From contig NC_135121.1 of the NCBI RefSeq assembly GCF_050908995.1, positions 310,001 to 374,000 of the forward strand: a stretch of DNA of 64,000 nt, given 5' to 3'. Positions 32,238 through 43,838 of the stretch are shown in pieces. The notes beneath the pieces were generated by a model. The model worked only from the letters and a program-made list of their open reading frames with translations, had not been told where the DNA came from and ran no database searches. The DNA comes from Andrena cerasifolii (lineage: Eukaryota > Arthropoda > Insecta > Hymenoptera > Andrenidae). Each line of letters begins with the position of its first letter. Position 1 is the stretch's first letter. The position numbers and the translations under genes were made by a program.

Positions 32238-32451
32238 TATAGGCAGAGATCTGCGTAGCGGCGGTGCCCTTTGAAGGCAGGTGTGCCCGGCGCTGCGTTT
32301 TGGCGGTGCCTTCAGTGGCCCGCCGGTGCCCCGCGGAGGGATCCACGTCTACCCGTGGATGTCCGGGGAGAAACGAAGTCACAGTTAGTCACTCGCTGGC
32401 ATCCCGTTTGTAACGAACGATCAATAAACCTTATTTCACTTTTCTCCTACA
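32238..32451 (+). repeat. 3' LTR of the Helitron-nested gypsy element
   Basis: A 214-bp match to 27195-27409, preceded by a GTATGGCCGAGGC purine-rich stretch and followed by the AAAT duplication and Helitron Rep codons. Confidence 0.88.
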
Positions 32452-32452
32452 A

Positions 32453-34579
32453 AATCATTTCTTGAAGATCACCACAGTCAAATTTGTTTTTCGCGTCTTT
32501 AAAATCTTTCATGGCACCAACAGTTTCAACGGGAACACACTCTAATGGATGATCGCCTTGATCATTTTCTTCTCGTTCTACAGTATTCAATACGTTCTTT
32601 TCAATTTCTTCCTTTATATGAACACGCGCTTCACGAATATCCGTTATGCGTTCGTGATACTGAACTGCTTCTGTCAATTGTGATTGTAGCGACAAAAAAG
32701 CTTCCGCATATGTGTCAAATCCATTTTTAAACTCGTCGGTGTTTCTCCAAGGTTGGAATAATAATAATAATGAGAAATAATAATTCTCAGGCTGAGTTTG
32801 AACATTGTACTTATAATGATTGATAAGATACCCTCTTTGCCTCTTTTTCAAAAACAAAGATGCACGGATTTCATAATATTCAGTTTTTTCAGACTGTCTA
32901 ATTTTAGTAACGTCATACCACATAGCAAAATCATACAGATGTATAGATTCTAATTCCTTTGGTCTGTTAGGATAGTAATCATCTATGAGGGATGGACAAA
33001 ATATGTTTGTGGATTCACCTTCCAGATTCTCAATCTCTTTGCGAGTTTTCAATTTCCTACTTCTCAGTATATTTGCATCTAACCATCTAATAGTAGTATT
33101 GGAGTCAGTGCCATGCAATGATAATCTTAAAAAAGTATCAGCGCATTCAGGCGCTCCACATTCTCTATGATTTAGCATGCGCATTCCAAGGTTGCACAGC
33201 AGACTAGCCAATGACTTAGTAGAATTTATTGCTGCCATAGTGTCCGTAGCGTAACTTTTTTTCGGCTTTGACACGTACTTAGTACAGTAACATGTTACCA
33301 ACCCTGTCTTTTCCCCAATATATTGTATATCCATGTTACCTCTCCAAACCGTGAGAACGGGAGCATTATAATCATTGATACGGACTTCCTTTATTGAACG
33401 TGGAAGATCATAGAGTCTACCTTTTGCTTTCAATTGTTTTCTAGCACCTATAGAAACAGCCACATCCCTTATTCTCGAAGTATCTGTAACTGGACGTGGA
33501 AATGAAAATCTACATACTTTACAGAAGGAGTTTTTAGTTTTTTTGTTGCGTAGACAGTAAGTATTGTATTTATGCATTTGATGTGCAATTACACGTCTAT
33601 ATAATTCTGGCAACACATGCTGAGATGGCAATCTGCAAGTGACGTATTTCTTAATGAATGCTGCTACATCTTCCTTCGAAGATTTATCGATTATAGGAGC
33701 ATCTTCAATCCAAATTAAAAGATGAAAATGTTGTGATCCCCTGCTTTGATATTCTCTGCGCCAAAAGTAATGAGTGACCTTGCCAATCGGATTGTCGGGA
33801 GAACAAATGAAATCCAGCATAGCATGGAATGTATTATCTATAAATCGAGCAGTTGAAACGGGATCAGAAGCAATGTGTTCGTTCGGGGACATTTTAGCCA
33901 CCGATGAGCCGTTTACTTCACGTAGATATTCTATTAAATCTGTCCATAGCCACTCACTTGGACTGAGCGTGAGGAACCATGTAGCTGGTCCATACTGGTG
34001 TATCATACAGTTCAAATCATTTCTCGGTTTTCGCCAATACTCTGCTGTATTACGTAATCTGGAAAATATAGTGTTCAAGTTCGTTTGTAGCTGATCTTTA
34101 GAAAGTTGCTCAAGAAAACCAGCAGCTGTATATTTTTCACGAGGATTTACGACGTTCATTTTGTGAAAAATTCCAGCGTTCAATTGTCGCATATTGGTAT
34201 CGTGTAATAAATGAAAAATATATTGCATGTTCATTCGAAATTGCGAATGCTTGGACATCAGTTTGGACTTAATGAATTCATGGTCAGTCAAACGAATCAA
34301 TCTTTCCTCATGCTGTCCGTTCACCCCATAAGGATATAAATCTGGGAAACACTTCACATCTAAGGGTTCAGCACAATGACCCAACGGAATGTCATGGACT
34401 TTAAGCATTTGATAAAGTGCGGTAGCAGATTCATTAACCCTTTTGTCATACATTGGATAAATCGTAAACTGATCATAATATGAATCAGATTGTGACATTT
34501 GCGTCAATAATAATTGATTCGTTATTATTATCATTGGCAACGAATTCTTCTTGAAATTCGGTATCTGGTAATTTGGCAC
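32453..34579 (-). pseudogene. Helitron Rep (HUH endonuclease) domain
   Basis: About 700 open residues with a Helitron_like_N region (CFPDLYPYGVNGQHEERL...FIKSKLM) and then the rolling-circle Rep: the HUH motif in GSQHFHLLIWIED (near nt 33730) and the paired tyrosines in CYCTKYVSK (near 33285). Rep nicks and joins single-stranded ends during Helitron transposition. The reading stops at 32452 only because the gypsy element begins there; helicase codons resume at 27190. The 5' side changes frame near 34500-34560. Rep motifs look intact. Confidence 0.9.
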
Positions 34580-35693
34580 TCAACAATAAATCGTACGATT
34601 GTGGTAAAACAATTTCTGAGTATAGAGGAATATTGGCTTTCAACCATACTAAGGCATTCCATACTTTCTTCAAGTCAACTAACTTTTCCCAAACTAGTTT
34701 AGATTTCGTTGGAACGCCCCGCACCAATATGTATAATTCATGATTTTGATTTAAAGGTTCCGTTGAAGGACAGATTTTTTAAAAATTTTCTTCCAACGGC
34801 AAAGGAAGGTGAAATGTTCTACCCTTTACTTTCGGAAACATATGTTTATGTGGCATATTTTTACGCATTACTGTATCCATTCTCACAATCGTTTGAAACG
34901 GTTTAGCTCATTGAATGAGAATTCGTTCGTAATCGTTCAACACTACTATTTCTGGAACTGAACGTACATCAAGCTTATTTAGAATACATTTTGGTGGTAT
35001 AGAATCGATGCGAATTTTATCGTGACAATATCGGCAAATAAAATGCACGTCACCAACTTTGTATCTAATATGATTTAACAATGTTTGCATTACATTTCCC
35101 TTCTATGTTCTCTTAGAAACATCAAGCTTACGAACCTCTCTTTGAAAACAGAGTTTCTCGCAGGAAACGCAAGGGATGCGTGGTGTGTCCATAGACCGCT
35201 TTGTGAAAGCTCTAAATGCTAAATAATATCGTGATGTAATCTCTTCTTCGTTCAAGCTTATTTCAGTATTATATTTTTGTAACGCTTCAGCTTCTTTCCG
35301 AGCTTGCAGTGTTATTCGTTCAAATGTTTCAAGGTCACTATCGTTTAAAGCTTTGTCTAAAGTATGTAATAGGTCGTTATAAATGTTCACTATTCTGTAT
35401 AACATTCTCTTCAAATTTCGTTAATCCGGAAAGTGAGGTGCCAAAATCTCAAACGCTAAAAAATTGGATTTACATAGTTTAGGGTTTATGTAACAACCAT
35501 GAGAATGACCAACTTTTTCAGCATGCACTTTATTAGAACAGCTACTGATATGCTTGTTCAACTTATATACATTTTTTAATGAGCATTCTAATAATCGTTT
35601 GAAGGAATCCTGTAAATTATTCAGAATTTCAACATCTTTTGTTTTACAAAGATAATTACAATGCCATGCTTTTGTGGTCTTCTTCGATTGCAA
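34485..35693 (-). pseudogene. Helitron N-terminal region, several frame breaks
   Basis: Fragments in order on the minus strand: HISSCSNKVHAEKVGHSHGC (35421-35693); a helical segment ending CVSCEKLCFQREVRKLDVSKR (35103-35414); ICRYCHDKI...VRSVPEIVVLNDYERILIQ (34908-35090), which resembles the DUF6570-type region of insect Helitrons; then a Leu-rich segment with VPTKSKLVWEKL (34485-34727). Stops and shifts near 35415, 35095, 34906 and 34500 break it. It is the N-terminal extension of the Rep-helicase polyprotein. Confidence 0.75.
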
Positions 35694-35974
35694 TACAGGT
35701 AGAATGTTTATAGCTTAGTAGTATGGCAATGGGGATACTAATTCAAATTTGTTTTTTTGTCGGCGGGCTGGCGGCGGATGACGTCATAGAGATGGCGGAG
35801 TGGTGGGGGGTATCATCGAGGAGGAGGAGGAGGAACCGCGGGGTGACGGTGCGCTACTCTGGAGCGTGGTACAGACTGTCGGTAAGGAAGGTGCTACTCT
35901 GGAGCGTGGTACAGACTGTCGGTAAGGAAGGAAATATTAATTTTATGATATTAATATAAATGAAAAAACTTCTC
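35694..35974. repeat. spacer with a 41-bp tandem duplication
   Basis: GTGCTACTCTGGAGCGTGGT and the rest of a 41-bp unit ending GGTAAGGAAG occur twice head to tail at about 35849-35929. A GA-rich triplet run (GAGGAGGAGG) precedes it. No gene was seen. Confidence 0.75.
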
Positions 35975-36046
35975 GGGGCGACGGGGCTCGAACCCAAGAC
36001 CTCCGCGGTACGAGTCAGCCGCCAAACCAACTCCCCCAAACGCCGT
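35975..36046 (-). tRNA. tRNA-Thr-like sequence, probably a pseudo-tRNA or SINE head
   Basis: On the minus strand there is an A-box-like AGTTGGTTTGGCGGC and a B box GGTTCGAGCCC at normal spacing, with CTCGTA placing CGT at the anticodon position, like tRNA-Thr(CGT). The first four acceptor bases pair, but the anticodon stem pairs poorly, so a functional tRNA is unlikely. The AT-rich tail on its 3' side could belong to a tRNA-derived SINE. Confidence 0.45.
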
Positions 36047-36108
36047 CTCTGACATTAGTCTTTTCCGAATGGTACATATAACGAAACCAACGGAGCGTCA
36101 CATATGTG

Positions 36109-36198
<90 letters not shown>

Positions 36199-36249
36199 GC
36201 ACGCACGCACACGCACACGCACACGCACACGCACACGCACACGCACACG

Positions 36250-36298
<49 letters not shown>
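36109..36298. repeat. CA microsatellite with CG-interrupted core
   Basis: About 190 bases of CA repeats with an internal (ACGC)/(ACACGC) variant stretch at about 36193-36255. All reading frames through it are repeat artefacts. Confidence 0.95.
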
Positions 36299-36299
<1 letters not shown>

Positions 36300-36845
36300 G
36301 TTTGGCAACGTCGGCGTATAATAATAATTTATTTTTATGAGAAATTTTATCAGAAATTGTTTCGGACGATGTCGGGAAAGATCGGCGTTTCTCGACACCG
36401 CGTCTTCGAGGGAAAGAGACGGAGCATTACTTTAAAGTTAAAATTCTAGGAGGGAAAGAGACACCACTACATAGGGGATAGAATCGCATGCATTCTAAAG
36501 CTAACAGTATTTCAAAGCGTTCCGATTTAACGTCGCTGCGTATCGCCCGATCTCGCGTAATTCGACTCCTCTGGAACGCCGTGCAGGGTGATGTCACTTG
36601 GCGGCGCGAAGAACGAAATAGAATTATGCTGCGTCAGCAGAAATCTTTTTTCCCAACGCAGAGAAATAATAATTATTGAAACGGCGAATCTTAAAAATTA
36701 GGCCGTGGCAGGAGGAACACGGGTAAATAAAATTGAGAAATAATATATGTTTAAGAAATATATATATTGTTACAAATAATAATATGAAAGAATAATATGA
36801 AGGAATAATATAGAATATAAAAAATATAATTAAAATTTATTTGGC

Positions 36846-37466
36846 TTAATTATCCCACTCGATCACATCATCAGCAAATAGATTAGTTAACGGTAAATCC
36901 ATAGGAACTTGCACAGGGTCAGTTTGAACTGCAACAACACTAGCCCGAAGCCCCGATACTTTATTCCTATACGTATCAAAATCAATATTTTCCGCTTTGA
37001 CGTTTCGCCAAACCACACTCTTTGGATGATACTCATGATTATTCCGAGATATAGTTATTTGTACATTATCATCATCATCGAAATCGCCTAGAAACGTTTG
37101 TTGTTCATATCGACGCATCCAATATTCCTCATCATCCTCGAAGTAGTCGTGTATTGGATTATCGCATTTTTTAAAAACTTTTAAAAAAATGTCGCCATCC
37201 TGATTAGCTTCCGCCTCATAAAGTTCTGCACATCGAATTTCTTCGGTTTGAACCGCAACATTTCGACAGGCCACATACATTTTCGGGCTGGATGAATGGA
37301 TAACTGCCGCAGCAGCGGTGATCGTAGCGGTAGCCGGACGTTTCAAATTCATGGGCAATGACATAATCTGAAACCGAGTTTTCTTATAATTCTCAAAGTT
37401 ACTAACACAACGATTCACTAAAATATGATAATGGAAACTTACGGTATTAATCGATTGCATTTCCAT
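36846..37466 (-). CDS. TIR-resident acidic protein, copy B, unknown function
   Basis: The main ORF (ATG at 37364 to stop at 36846) is the inverted copy of 3329-3847 with six amino-acid and about one silent difference. Here the first VAVQT motif reads VAVQTEE and the second VAVQTDP, so both end in an acidic residue, as LC8-binding peptides do. A longer unspliced reading from 37466 is open, but the preserved GTAAGT donor (37442-37437) and TTTCAG acceptor (ending 37368) suggest that a short first exon 37466-37443 is spliced to 37367 in frame. Location within a TIR means two doses per element. The function is unknown; a virus-specific accessory or early protein is one possibility. Confidence 0.6.
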   Translation of the reverse strand: MEMQSINTVSFHYHILVNRCVSNFENYKKTRFQIMSLPMNLKRPATATITAAAAVIHSSSPKMYVACRNVAVQTEEIRCAELYEAEANQDGDIFLKVFKKCDNPIHDYFEDDEEYWMRRYEQQTFLGDFDDDDNVQITISRNNHEYHPKSVVWRNVKAENIDFDTYRNKVSGLRASVVAVQTDPVQVPMDLPLTNLFADDVIEWDN

Positions 37467-37839
37467 GCGTTGAACGATTGATAATATCCTTCAAAAGCAA
37501 TCTTCTTCAAAGCAATTTCACGTAACACAAAAACTGCAAAAAAGTGTTTCAAAGAACTGTCAAAGAGACTGCACGTTGACCACGATTTGAAGACAACTGG
37601 TCTCGCTGCATCTCCAAGCTGCCACATGTGGGCCCATGCCTAAAGTTGCATAGCTTTGCAAAGTAGGATGCCTTTGTTCTTCGCCATCTTCATCACAGGC
37701 CACCTGCATTTTCGCTGACCATCCTCACCTTCTATACATATTCGAATTATTCACTGACCATCCTCAGAGTGCACTTATCATATCCTTCGAATTCTTCTCC
37801 CTTCTTCTTTGGACACATCATTCGATTAGGTCACACCAC

Positions 37840-38740
37840 TTTTGATCGCGTATCGAACGTGTATTGGACGTCTATTGAACCACTTTCAACGCCTAACGTA
37901 CCACTTTCAACGTCTATCGTACCACTTTCAACGTCTATCGTACCACTTTCAACGTCATTCGTACCACTCTAAACGTGTATCAAACGTGTATTGGACCACT
38001 TTCAACGTCTATCTTACCACTCTGAACATGTATCGAACGGCTTTGAACGGATATCCAACGGGTATTGAACGGTTTTGAACGGCTTTCAACGTGTATCGAA
38101 CGGGTATCGAACGGGTATTGAACGGGTTTTGAACGGCTTTCAACGTGAATCGAACGGGTACTGAACGGCTTTCAACATGTGCCGAACGGGTATCAAACGG
38201 GTCCTGAACGGGTATTGAACGGTTTTGAACGGCTTTCAACGTGTACTGAACGGGTATCGAACGGGTATTGAACGGGTATCGAACGGGTATTGAACGGGTA
38301 TCGAACGGGTTTTGAACGGCTTTCAACATGTGCCGAACGGGTATCAAACGGGTCCTGAACGGGTATTGAACGGTTTTGAACGGCTTTCAACGTGTACTGA
38401 ACGGGTATCGAACGGGTATTGAACGGGTATCGAACGGGTATTGAACGGGTATCGAACGGGTTTTGAACGGCTTTCAACGTGAATCAAACGGGTACTGAAT
38501 GGCTTTCAACGTGAATCGAACGGACGTCTATCAAACGTGTATTGGACCACTTTCAACGTCTATCGTACCACTTTCAACGCCTAACGTACCCCTCTGAACG
38601 TGTATCGAACGTCTATCGTACCACTTTCAACGCCTAACGTACCACTCTGAACGTCTATCAAACGTCTATCGTACCGCTTTCAACGCCTAACGTACCACTC
38701 TGAACATCTATCAAACGTCTATCATACGTGTATGGTTACC
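37840..38740. repeat. minisatellite in TIR B, expanded
   Basis: The flanking parts (37840-38030 and 38520-38740) have the same CGTCTATCGTACCACTTTCAA units as TIR A. The centre (38040-38520) has a different, homogenised unit built on GAACGGGTATTGAACGGGTAT and GGCTTTCAACGTG. A higher-order block of about 180 bases that includes the word CATGTGCCGAACGG occurs twice. Confidence 0.88.
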
Positions 38741-38868
38741 GCTTTGATCATGAATCGTACTACTTCTACATAATAATTACAACTATCTTCTTAATCTAGC
38801 GTGCATGCAGGAGGTTGGTGGTTGAGGAGGGTGAAGCAAAACAGTTATGCATTAAAAATTTATTATAT

Positions 38869-39140
38869 TGTTATAATTTCGGTTCGGCATAGTAGACATT
38901 TAATATAAAGGTACAATAGAAGTAATAGAATATTCACAGAAACAGAGCAACATATAAACCGAATGTAATCACAAATACGTAAGAAATATGTATATGTCGA
39001 TGCATCTGCTTGTAATGGCGTCTGGCTATCGAATGACAGCTTGACAGGCGATCGATCCGATCGCCTTCTTCTCGCTGTCCTCTTGTTCTTGTCACGAGCA
39101 CCAGCAGGCCTTGGATTCCAACCAAAGGGTGCTCGCAACA
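38869..39140 (-). repeat. 3' LTR of the TIR-nested gypsy element
   Basis: In element orientation it starts TGTTGCGAGCACC and ends AATTATAACA. A purine-rich tract AGAGGGGGAGGCAG lies immediately upstream (39141-39154). Confidence 0.85.
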
Positions 39141-39154
39141 CTGCCTCCCCCTCT

Positions 39155-40446
39155 GAAAGAGTGGTCGTCCCGACCGCTGCAGCCTTTTCGTTGCTGGCAG
39201 CCGTACCCTGGTCCGAAAGAGTGGAAAAACGCTGCGTGGCCTCTTCCGTCCGGCGCCTCGGCATTCGCCTTCACGCCCAAGGGGAAAACCACCCAAAAAC
39301 CCTGGGCAAGGCGTGGATACGGCGGATTCCCCCGAAGAACTTTCCCGTCCTTACCCTCCACTTGCATCTTCTTTCTTGGACGGTTCTCTCTCTTGAAAAA
39401 GGCTTCTCTTCTTCGGCGACGCGTCCTCTTCTTGGGCAAAAACGGGTGGGGGAGTCCTGTCGTCCGGCGGTCGGTACTGTCATTTTTTTTCTCTTCTCTC
39501 TTCCGTTCTTTTTTTCTTTCCTCTCCTGCTCCTGGGTCCCTTGTGTGTGAAAGTGTGTAAACCGTCCCCTCTCCAGCGCATGGTTGCTGGAACTGCTCCA
39601 GCTCGCGGTCGTGCCTCCGACTGACGCGTTGTCCTGCGCTCCGTCGGATGACGTTACTCTAAATTCCTTCCGGTATTACTCCAGGTGGCTATCTGCAGAG
39701 TTGCCTAATAAATAAGCGACAACACTTTAGCCGATTCATTTTGATATTGAAAAACGTTGGAGTCGAGAGAACCTGGAGGACGGAAAGGCGAACCGAACAC
39801 GAAAGCAGAGGCTCACACCTAAACAATGAGCTTGCTATCGGCCCGTTCCCCGATCAATCCGCCCGGTACTCCCAGCTCGTGGAGTCTTCTCTCTTCTTTC
39901 TTCAATACTCCTCCAGTACTCCATTCCTTGGCATCCTGATGGCCCCATTCCTCTTCTAGGCCTCTGGTGTTGTCCCAGGGGACCGTCCTGTGTGTCCGGT
40001 TAGCGCTCCCGTCTCCGCGACATCCCCTCCAGCCGGTCCAAGCACCGCTTGTCCGCCTGGTGATTGGGGATGCCATTTCCCGTCTGCTGTCCACCCTTCT
40101 CCCACTTTTCCTGGGTACCCCACGAGATCCTCCATCCCGGCCGTCCCGGGGGCTCGTGAGGTCTCCTCCAGGGGGCTAGCGGGACGCTTTCACGTATGTC
40201 CGCGCCCCCGCTGCGGACCGCCACGCTATTATGGCACATTCGGGGAATTCGGGAGCGCATATCCCAGCCGCGGTGGCAGTCCCCCGACACCTTGTCCCTC
40301 GTCGTGGGGTATCGAGAACCTGTAACAAAATAAGAGAGCGGGGGGCTGGACTGCGTACGCAGCCCAGTCCACCAGATTAAGTTCAAATCTTCTCTCTTGA
40401 TTCTTTTTCTATCTTGAGTCCTTTTGTTCGGCAGATTCTTCAATAG
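39155..40446 (-). other. long 3' untranslated region of the gypsy element
   Basis: Roughly 1.3 kb between the end of pol and the polypurine tract. Several overlapping open frames exist on both strands because the region is GC-rich and low in stops, but none shows recognisable protein motifs. I see no env. Confidence 0.55.
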
Positions 40447-43400
40447 GCTGCGAAACGTCCTTCGTATTTCGCAAGGCGACGCACGTGGACCACCTGGCAC
40501 TTCTTCCTAGGCGAACGTTGTATCCTATAGACGAGGTCGTTGATCCGATCCACTACTTCGTATGGGCCTTCCTAGTCAGCTTGTAGTTTCGGGCATTTCC
40601 CTTTCGTTCTTCTTGGTTGAAACAACCACACTCGTTCTCCTGGCTGGAACTCCACTGCGTGTACGTGCCTGTCGTACCACGTCTTCATCTTGGAGCTGTA
40701 GATATCCAAACGGCGGCGAACAAATTCGTGGATCTTCTTCATTTTCCCTCGGATCCATTCGGAATATCCCTGTTCAATGTCCTCGTCTTCCTCTATTTCT
40801 GGAGGTAATCCTCTCCATAACTGCAGGGGTAAACGAAGTTCCTGGCCATACATGATCATCGCTGGGGTCAGTTGCGTAGCCTCGTGACGTGCTGACCTGT
40901 AAGCGAAGAGGAACATGGGGATCCACTCGTCTCAATCCCGCTGGTATTCTGAAACAAACATTGCGAGATATTGAAGCAATGTCCTGTTCAAACGTTCTAC
41001 CAGCCCATCGGATTGAGGATGCAGGGGAGTTGTTCGTGTCTTCCTGATTCCAAGCAGCTTGAGCAGTTCCTTGAAGACGGAGGATTCGAAGTTCCTTCCT
41101 TGGTCCGTGTGTATCTCTAACGGTACACCATGACGACAAACTACGTTATGCAAAAGAGCTCTTGCCACTGTGACAGCTCGCTGGTCTGGCATCGCGATGA
41201 CCTCTGGCCATCTGGTGAAATAGTCTGCCACAACTAGCATAAACCTGTTCCCGGCTTGGGACCTCGGGAGCGGACCCACAACGTCCAGGGCAAGTCTCTC
41301 GAACGGAGCTCCCACGTTGTATACTTTCAGGTTCCCTGCTCCCCTCTGACGTGGTCCCTTCTTCGCCGCACAGGTGTCACACCGCCGGCACCACTCTTCA
41401 ACGTCCTGTCGACACGTGGGCCAGAAGAACTGTTGACGAATCCTCGCCAAGGTCTTGTTTACCCCGAAGTGTCCAGCTGCTGGAGCATCATGAAACTCCT
41501 GCAGTACCTCTGCAACCCTTTCGTGTGGCACCACCAAAAGCCACGATGTCGTTGCACCATCGTGGGACTCCCATTTCCTGCAAAGTAAACCTTCGTGAAC
41601 TTCCAGCGAGTCCCAGATTGTCCAGTAATACTTCAGCTGCGGGGAGAAACGAGCGACGTCTTGCCAGACGGGCTTCTCCCCTTCCCCTTTCTTTTTAAGG
41701 ATGAACCCTATTTCTTCATCCTTTTCTTGACTTCTTTTCCACTTAGTCCTCTCATCATCGTAGAATATCCCGTGAATCTTCGTCGTAAAACCTCTATCCG
41801 CTTCCGCTTCCTTTTTCTCTAGTCGATCACAATTCTTACAGTCTTCTTCGGAGCAAGGTCTTCTGGATAGTCCATCGGCGTTCCTATGGGTTTTCCCTTC
41901 CCGGTGACGAATCTCGAAGTCGTACTCCTGTAGTCGTTCAATCCAACGTGCGACTTGTCCTTCGGGGGTCTTGAAGGTCAGTAGCCAACGTAGCGCTGCA
42001 TGGTCCGTCCTTACGATAAATCTTCGTCCGTAAAGGTAGTGATGAAAGTGTTCGATGGATTTCACCACTGCCAGAAGCTCTCTCCGGGTGACGCAGTAGT
42101 TCCTCTCAGCTTTCCCCAAAGTCTTGGAGAAATAGGCGACAACCTTTTCTTGTCCTTCATGTTCCTGTGAGAGGATGCCGCCTATAGCGAAACCGGAGGC
42201 GTCCGTGTCCAAAATGAAGTCCTTTCCTGCCACTGGGTACGCTAGTACCGGGGCTCCGGTGAGTCTCTTCTTGAGCTCTTGGAAAACTTCTTGGCATTCT
42301 TCGGTCCAACGGTAATCCTGCTTGGTCTCGGTGAGGCGATGCAGGGGCTTGGCGATCCTGGAGAAATCCTTCACAAATTTTCGGTAGTACGTACACAATC
42401 CGAGGAAACTTCTTAATTCCGTGATATTCTTCGGTTGTGGCCAATCCGATATTGCTCTGATCTTCTCTGGATCCGTCTTGATTCCGCTCTCGGTGACGAT
42501 GTGGCCCAGATACTTCACTTCTCGACAGAAGAAGGAGCATTTCTTGGGACTCATCAATAGTCCGGCTCGACGTAGGCGCGAAAACACTGTTCGAAGGCGT
42601 TCGAGCTCCTGCTCGAAGTCACTCCCGTAGATAATGATGTCGTCTAAGTAAACTAAGCAGATCTTCCAGGTCAGATCTTGTAGTACGTCTTCCATCAGGC
42701 GTTCGAACGTTGCGGGGGCATTGCACAATCCGAAGGGCATTACCTTGAACTGCCACAATCCTGTTCCTACAGAAAAAGTAGTTTTCTCTCGATCCTTTTT
42801 GTCCATAGAGATCTGCCAGTATCCGCTCTGCAAGTCCACAGTCGAGAACCACGAAGATCCGGCGAGTGCGTCCAGGGTATCCTCGATCCGGGGAAGAGGA
42901 TACGAGTCCTTCTTCGTAATTTCGTTCAGGCGTCGGAAATCTACGCAGAATCTTAAGGTCTCGTCCTTCTTCTTTACGAGGACGATCGGAGAGGACCAGG
43001 GACTCCGTGACTCTTCGATCACGCCCTGAGCCTTCATCTTCCGGAGCAGTTCTTCCACCTCTGCTCGACGATGTAGAGGTAGACTCCGCGGCGCCTGCTT
43101 TATGGGTGGGTAGTTTCCAGTGTTAACGGTGTGTTTCACCCGATCACAGTTCCCGATCTGGTTCGAATCCGTGGCGAAAACACCCTGAAATTCATAGAGC
43201 AAGTCAGCAAACAGCTTCTTCTGGCTTTCTGACAAACCTGACGAGCAACGTGTGTACAGCTCCTCCAAATGCTGTGGGACGACCGTTTCCTTCTCTTCTT
43301 CCTGCCGCTTCTTCTCGGCGGTCGGCTCGCCCAGGCGTATCTCCGGTTTGCCGGGAAGGCACAGCACACTCCGGGATAGATCGATGCTGCAACCGTGTTT

Positions 43401-43838
43401 CTTCAGGAACGCTGCTCCCAGGATGCACTTCTCCACCATGTCTACGATGTAGAAGTCTTCCACGCTCGAAAGTCCTCCGATGTTGACTTCCAAGCTCTTC
43501 TTACCGAAGACTTTAATTTGTTCACCCGTAGTGGAACAAATGTCGAGTCTTGTCCGGACGATGTCCTTCGACGGACACAACTCCTTGTCCAGAAGGTTAA
43601 CGGGGGAACCCGTGTCTAAGATAATTCTACAGGGTTTCCCCGCAATTTTCCCACATACGCATATTTCTTCGTACGGAATTTCTGGATCTCCAGTCGCCTC
43701 CCGCATCGCCACACTCTTGACGACCGGGGGACTGCTCCTCAAGGTCCGGCGTCTCCCCCTTACACCGTCCGCTTCCCGTTTCCCAAGTTGGGTCTCCTGG
43801 GGGCGCCGTTGGTCCGGCCGTTCTTGGCCTTGAAGCAA
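40447..43838 (-). pseudogene. pol: gypsy pol: protease, RT, RNase H, integrase, two nonsense codons
   Basis: Continuous from 43838 to a stop at 40932-40934 (968 residues). Protease is at residues 72-80 (ILDTGSPVN); RT has IVLVKKKDETLRFCVDFRRL, FSTVDLQSGYWQI and YLDDIIIYG; RNase H has LDTDASGFAIGGIL and ELLAVVKSIEHF; integrase has HHCC ending CDTCAAK and the triad LALDVVGPL, HTDQGRNFE, LVERLNRTL. After the TGA the frame continues (DEWIPMFLFAYRSARHEA) to a TAG at 40572-40574 and again beyond (EGPYEVVDRINDLVYRI) to about 40447. Both stops fall where TGG (Trp) is expected. It overlaps gag by 79 bases in another frame. Confidence 0.92.

Larger units (their letters stand above)
27195..32451 (+). 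mobile_element. Ty3/gypsy element with short LTRs, inserted in the Helitron
   Basis: LTRs at 27195-27409 and 32238-32451 are about 215 bp and differ at about five sites. The target duplication AAAT lies at 27191-27194 and 32452-32455. The LTRs start TATAGG and end CCTACA, so the usual TG start is TA in both copies. Gag and pol are nearly complete but carry two or three frame lesions. Confidence 0.9.
24585..35693 (-). mobile_element. Helitron, interrupted three times by LTR elements
   Basis: The minus strand reads, from 35693 leftwards: N-terminal region with Cys clusters, Rep (HUH) domain, then a PIF1-type helicase in two pieces. A gypsy element (27195-32451) sits between Rep and helicase, a solo LTR (25091-26367) splits the helicase, and another LTR cuts it off at 24588. 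The coding pieces meet cleanly once the insertions are ignored. Neither the TC 5' end nor the CTRR 3' end could be placed. Confidence 0.85.
36352..38868. repeat. TIR of Polinton copy B, outer part
   Basis: Inverted match to about 2140-4334 of copy A. It is interrupted at 38869 by a gypsy LTR; the remaining inner part lies beyond that element at 45244-45358. It is longer than the A arm because the minisatellite is expanded. Confidence 0.88.

Noticed and set aside
36069..36449. Open frames through the CA repeat (His-Thr, Cys-Val and Ala-Arg repeats on both strands)
   Set aside because: They exist only because CA/TG dinucleotide repeats contain no stop codons. No non-repeat protein sequence supports them.
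38009..38477. Open frames with repeating IPVRY/LKAVQN peptides
   Set aside because: These are readings of the TIR minisatellite and have no counterpart in the A arm.
39041..39560. Several frames of 115-169 residues downstream of gypsy pol, considered as an env
   Set aside because: No signal peptide, membrane segment or conserved motif is visible. Overlapping frames on both strands suggest GC-rich noncoding sequence.
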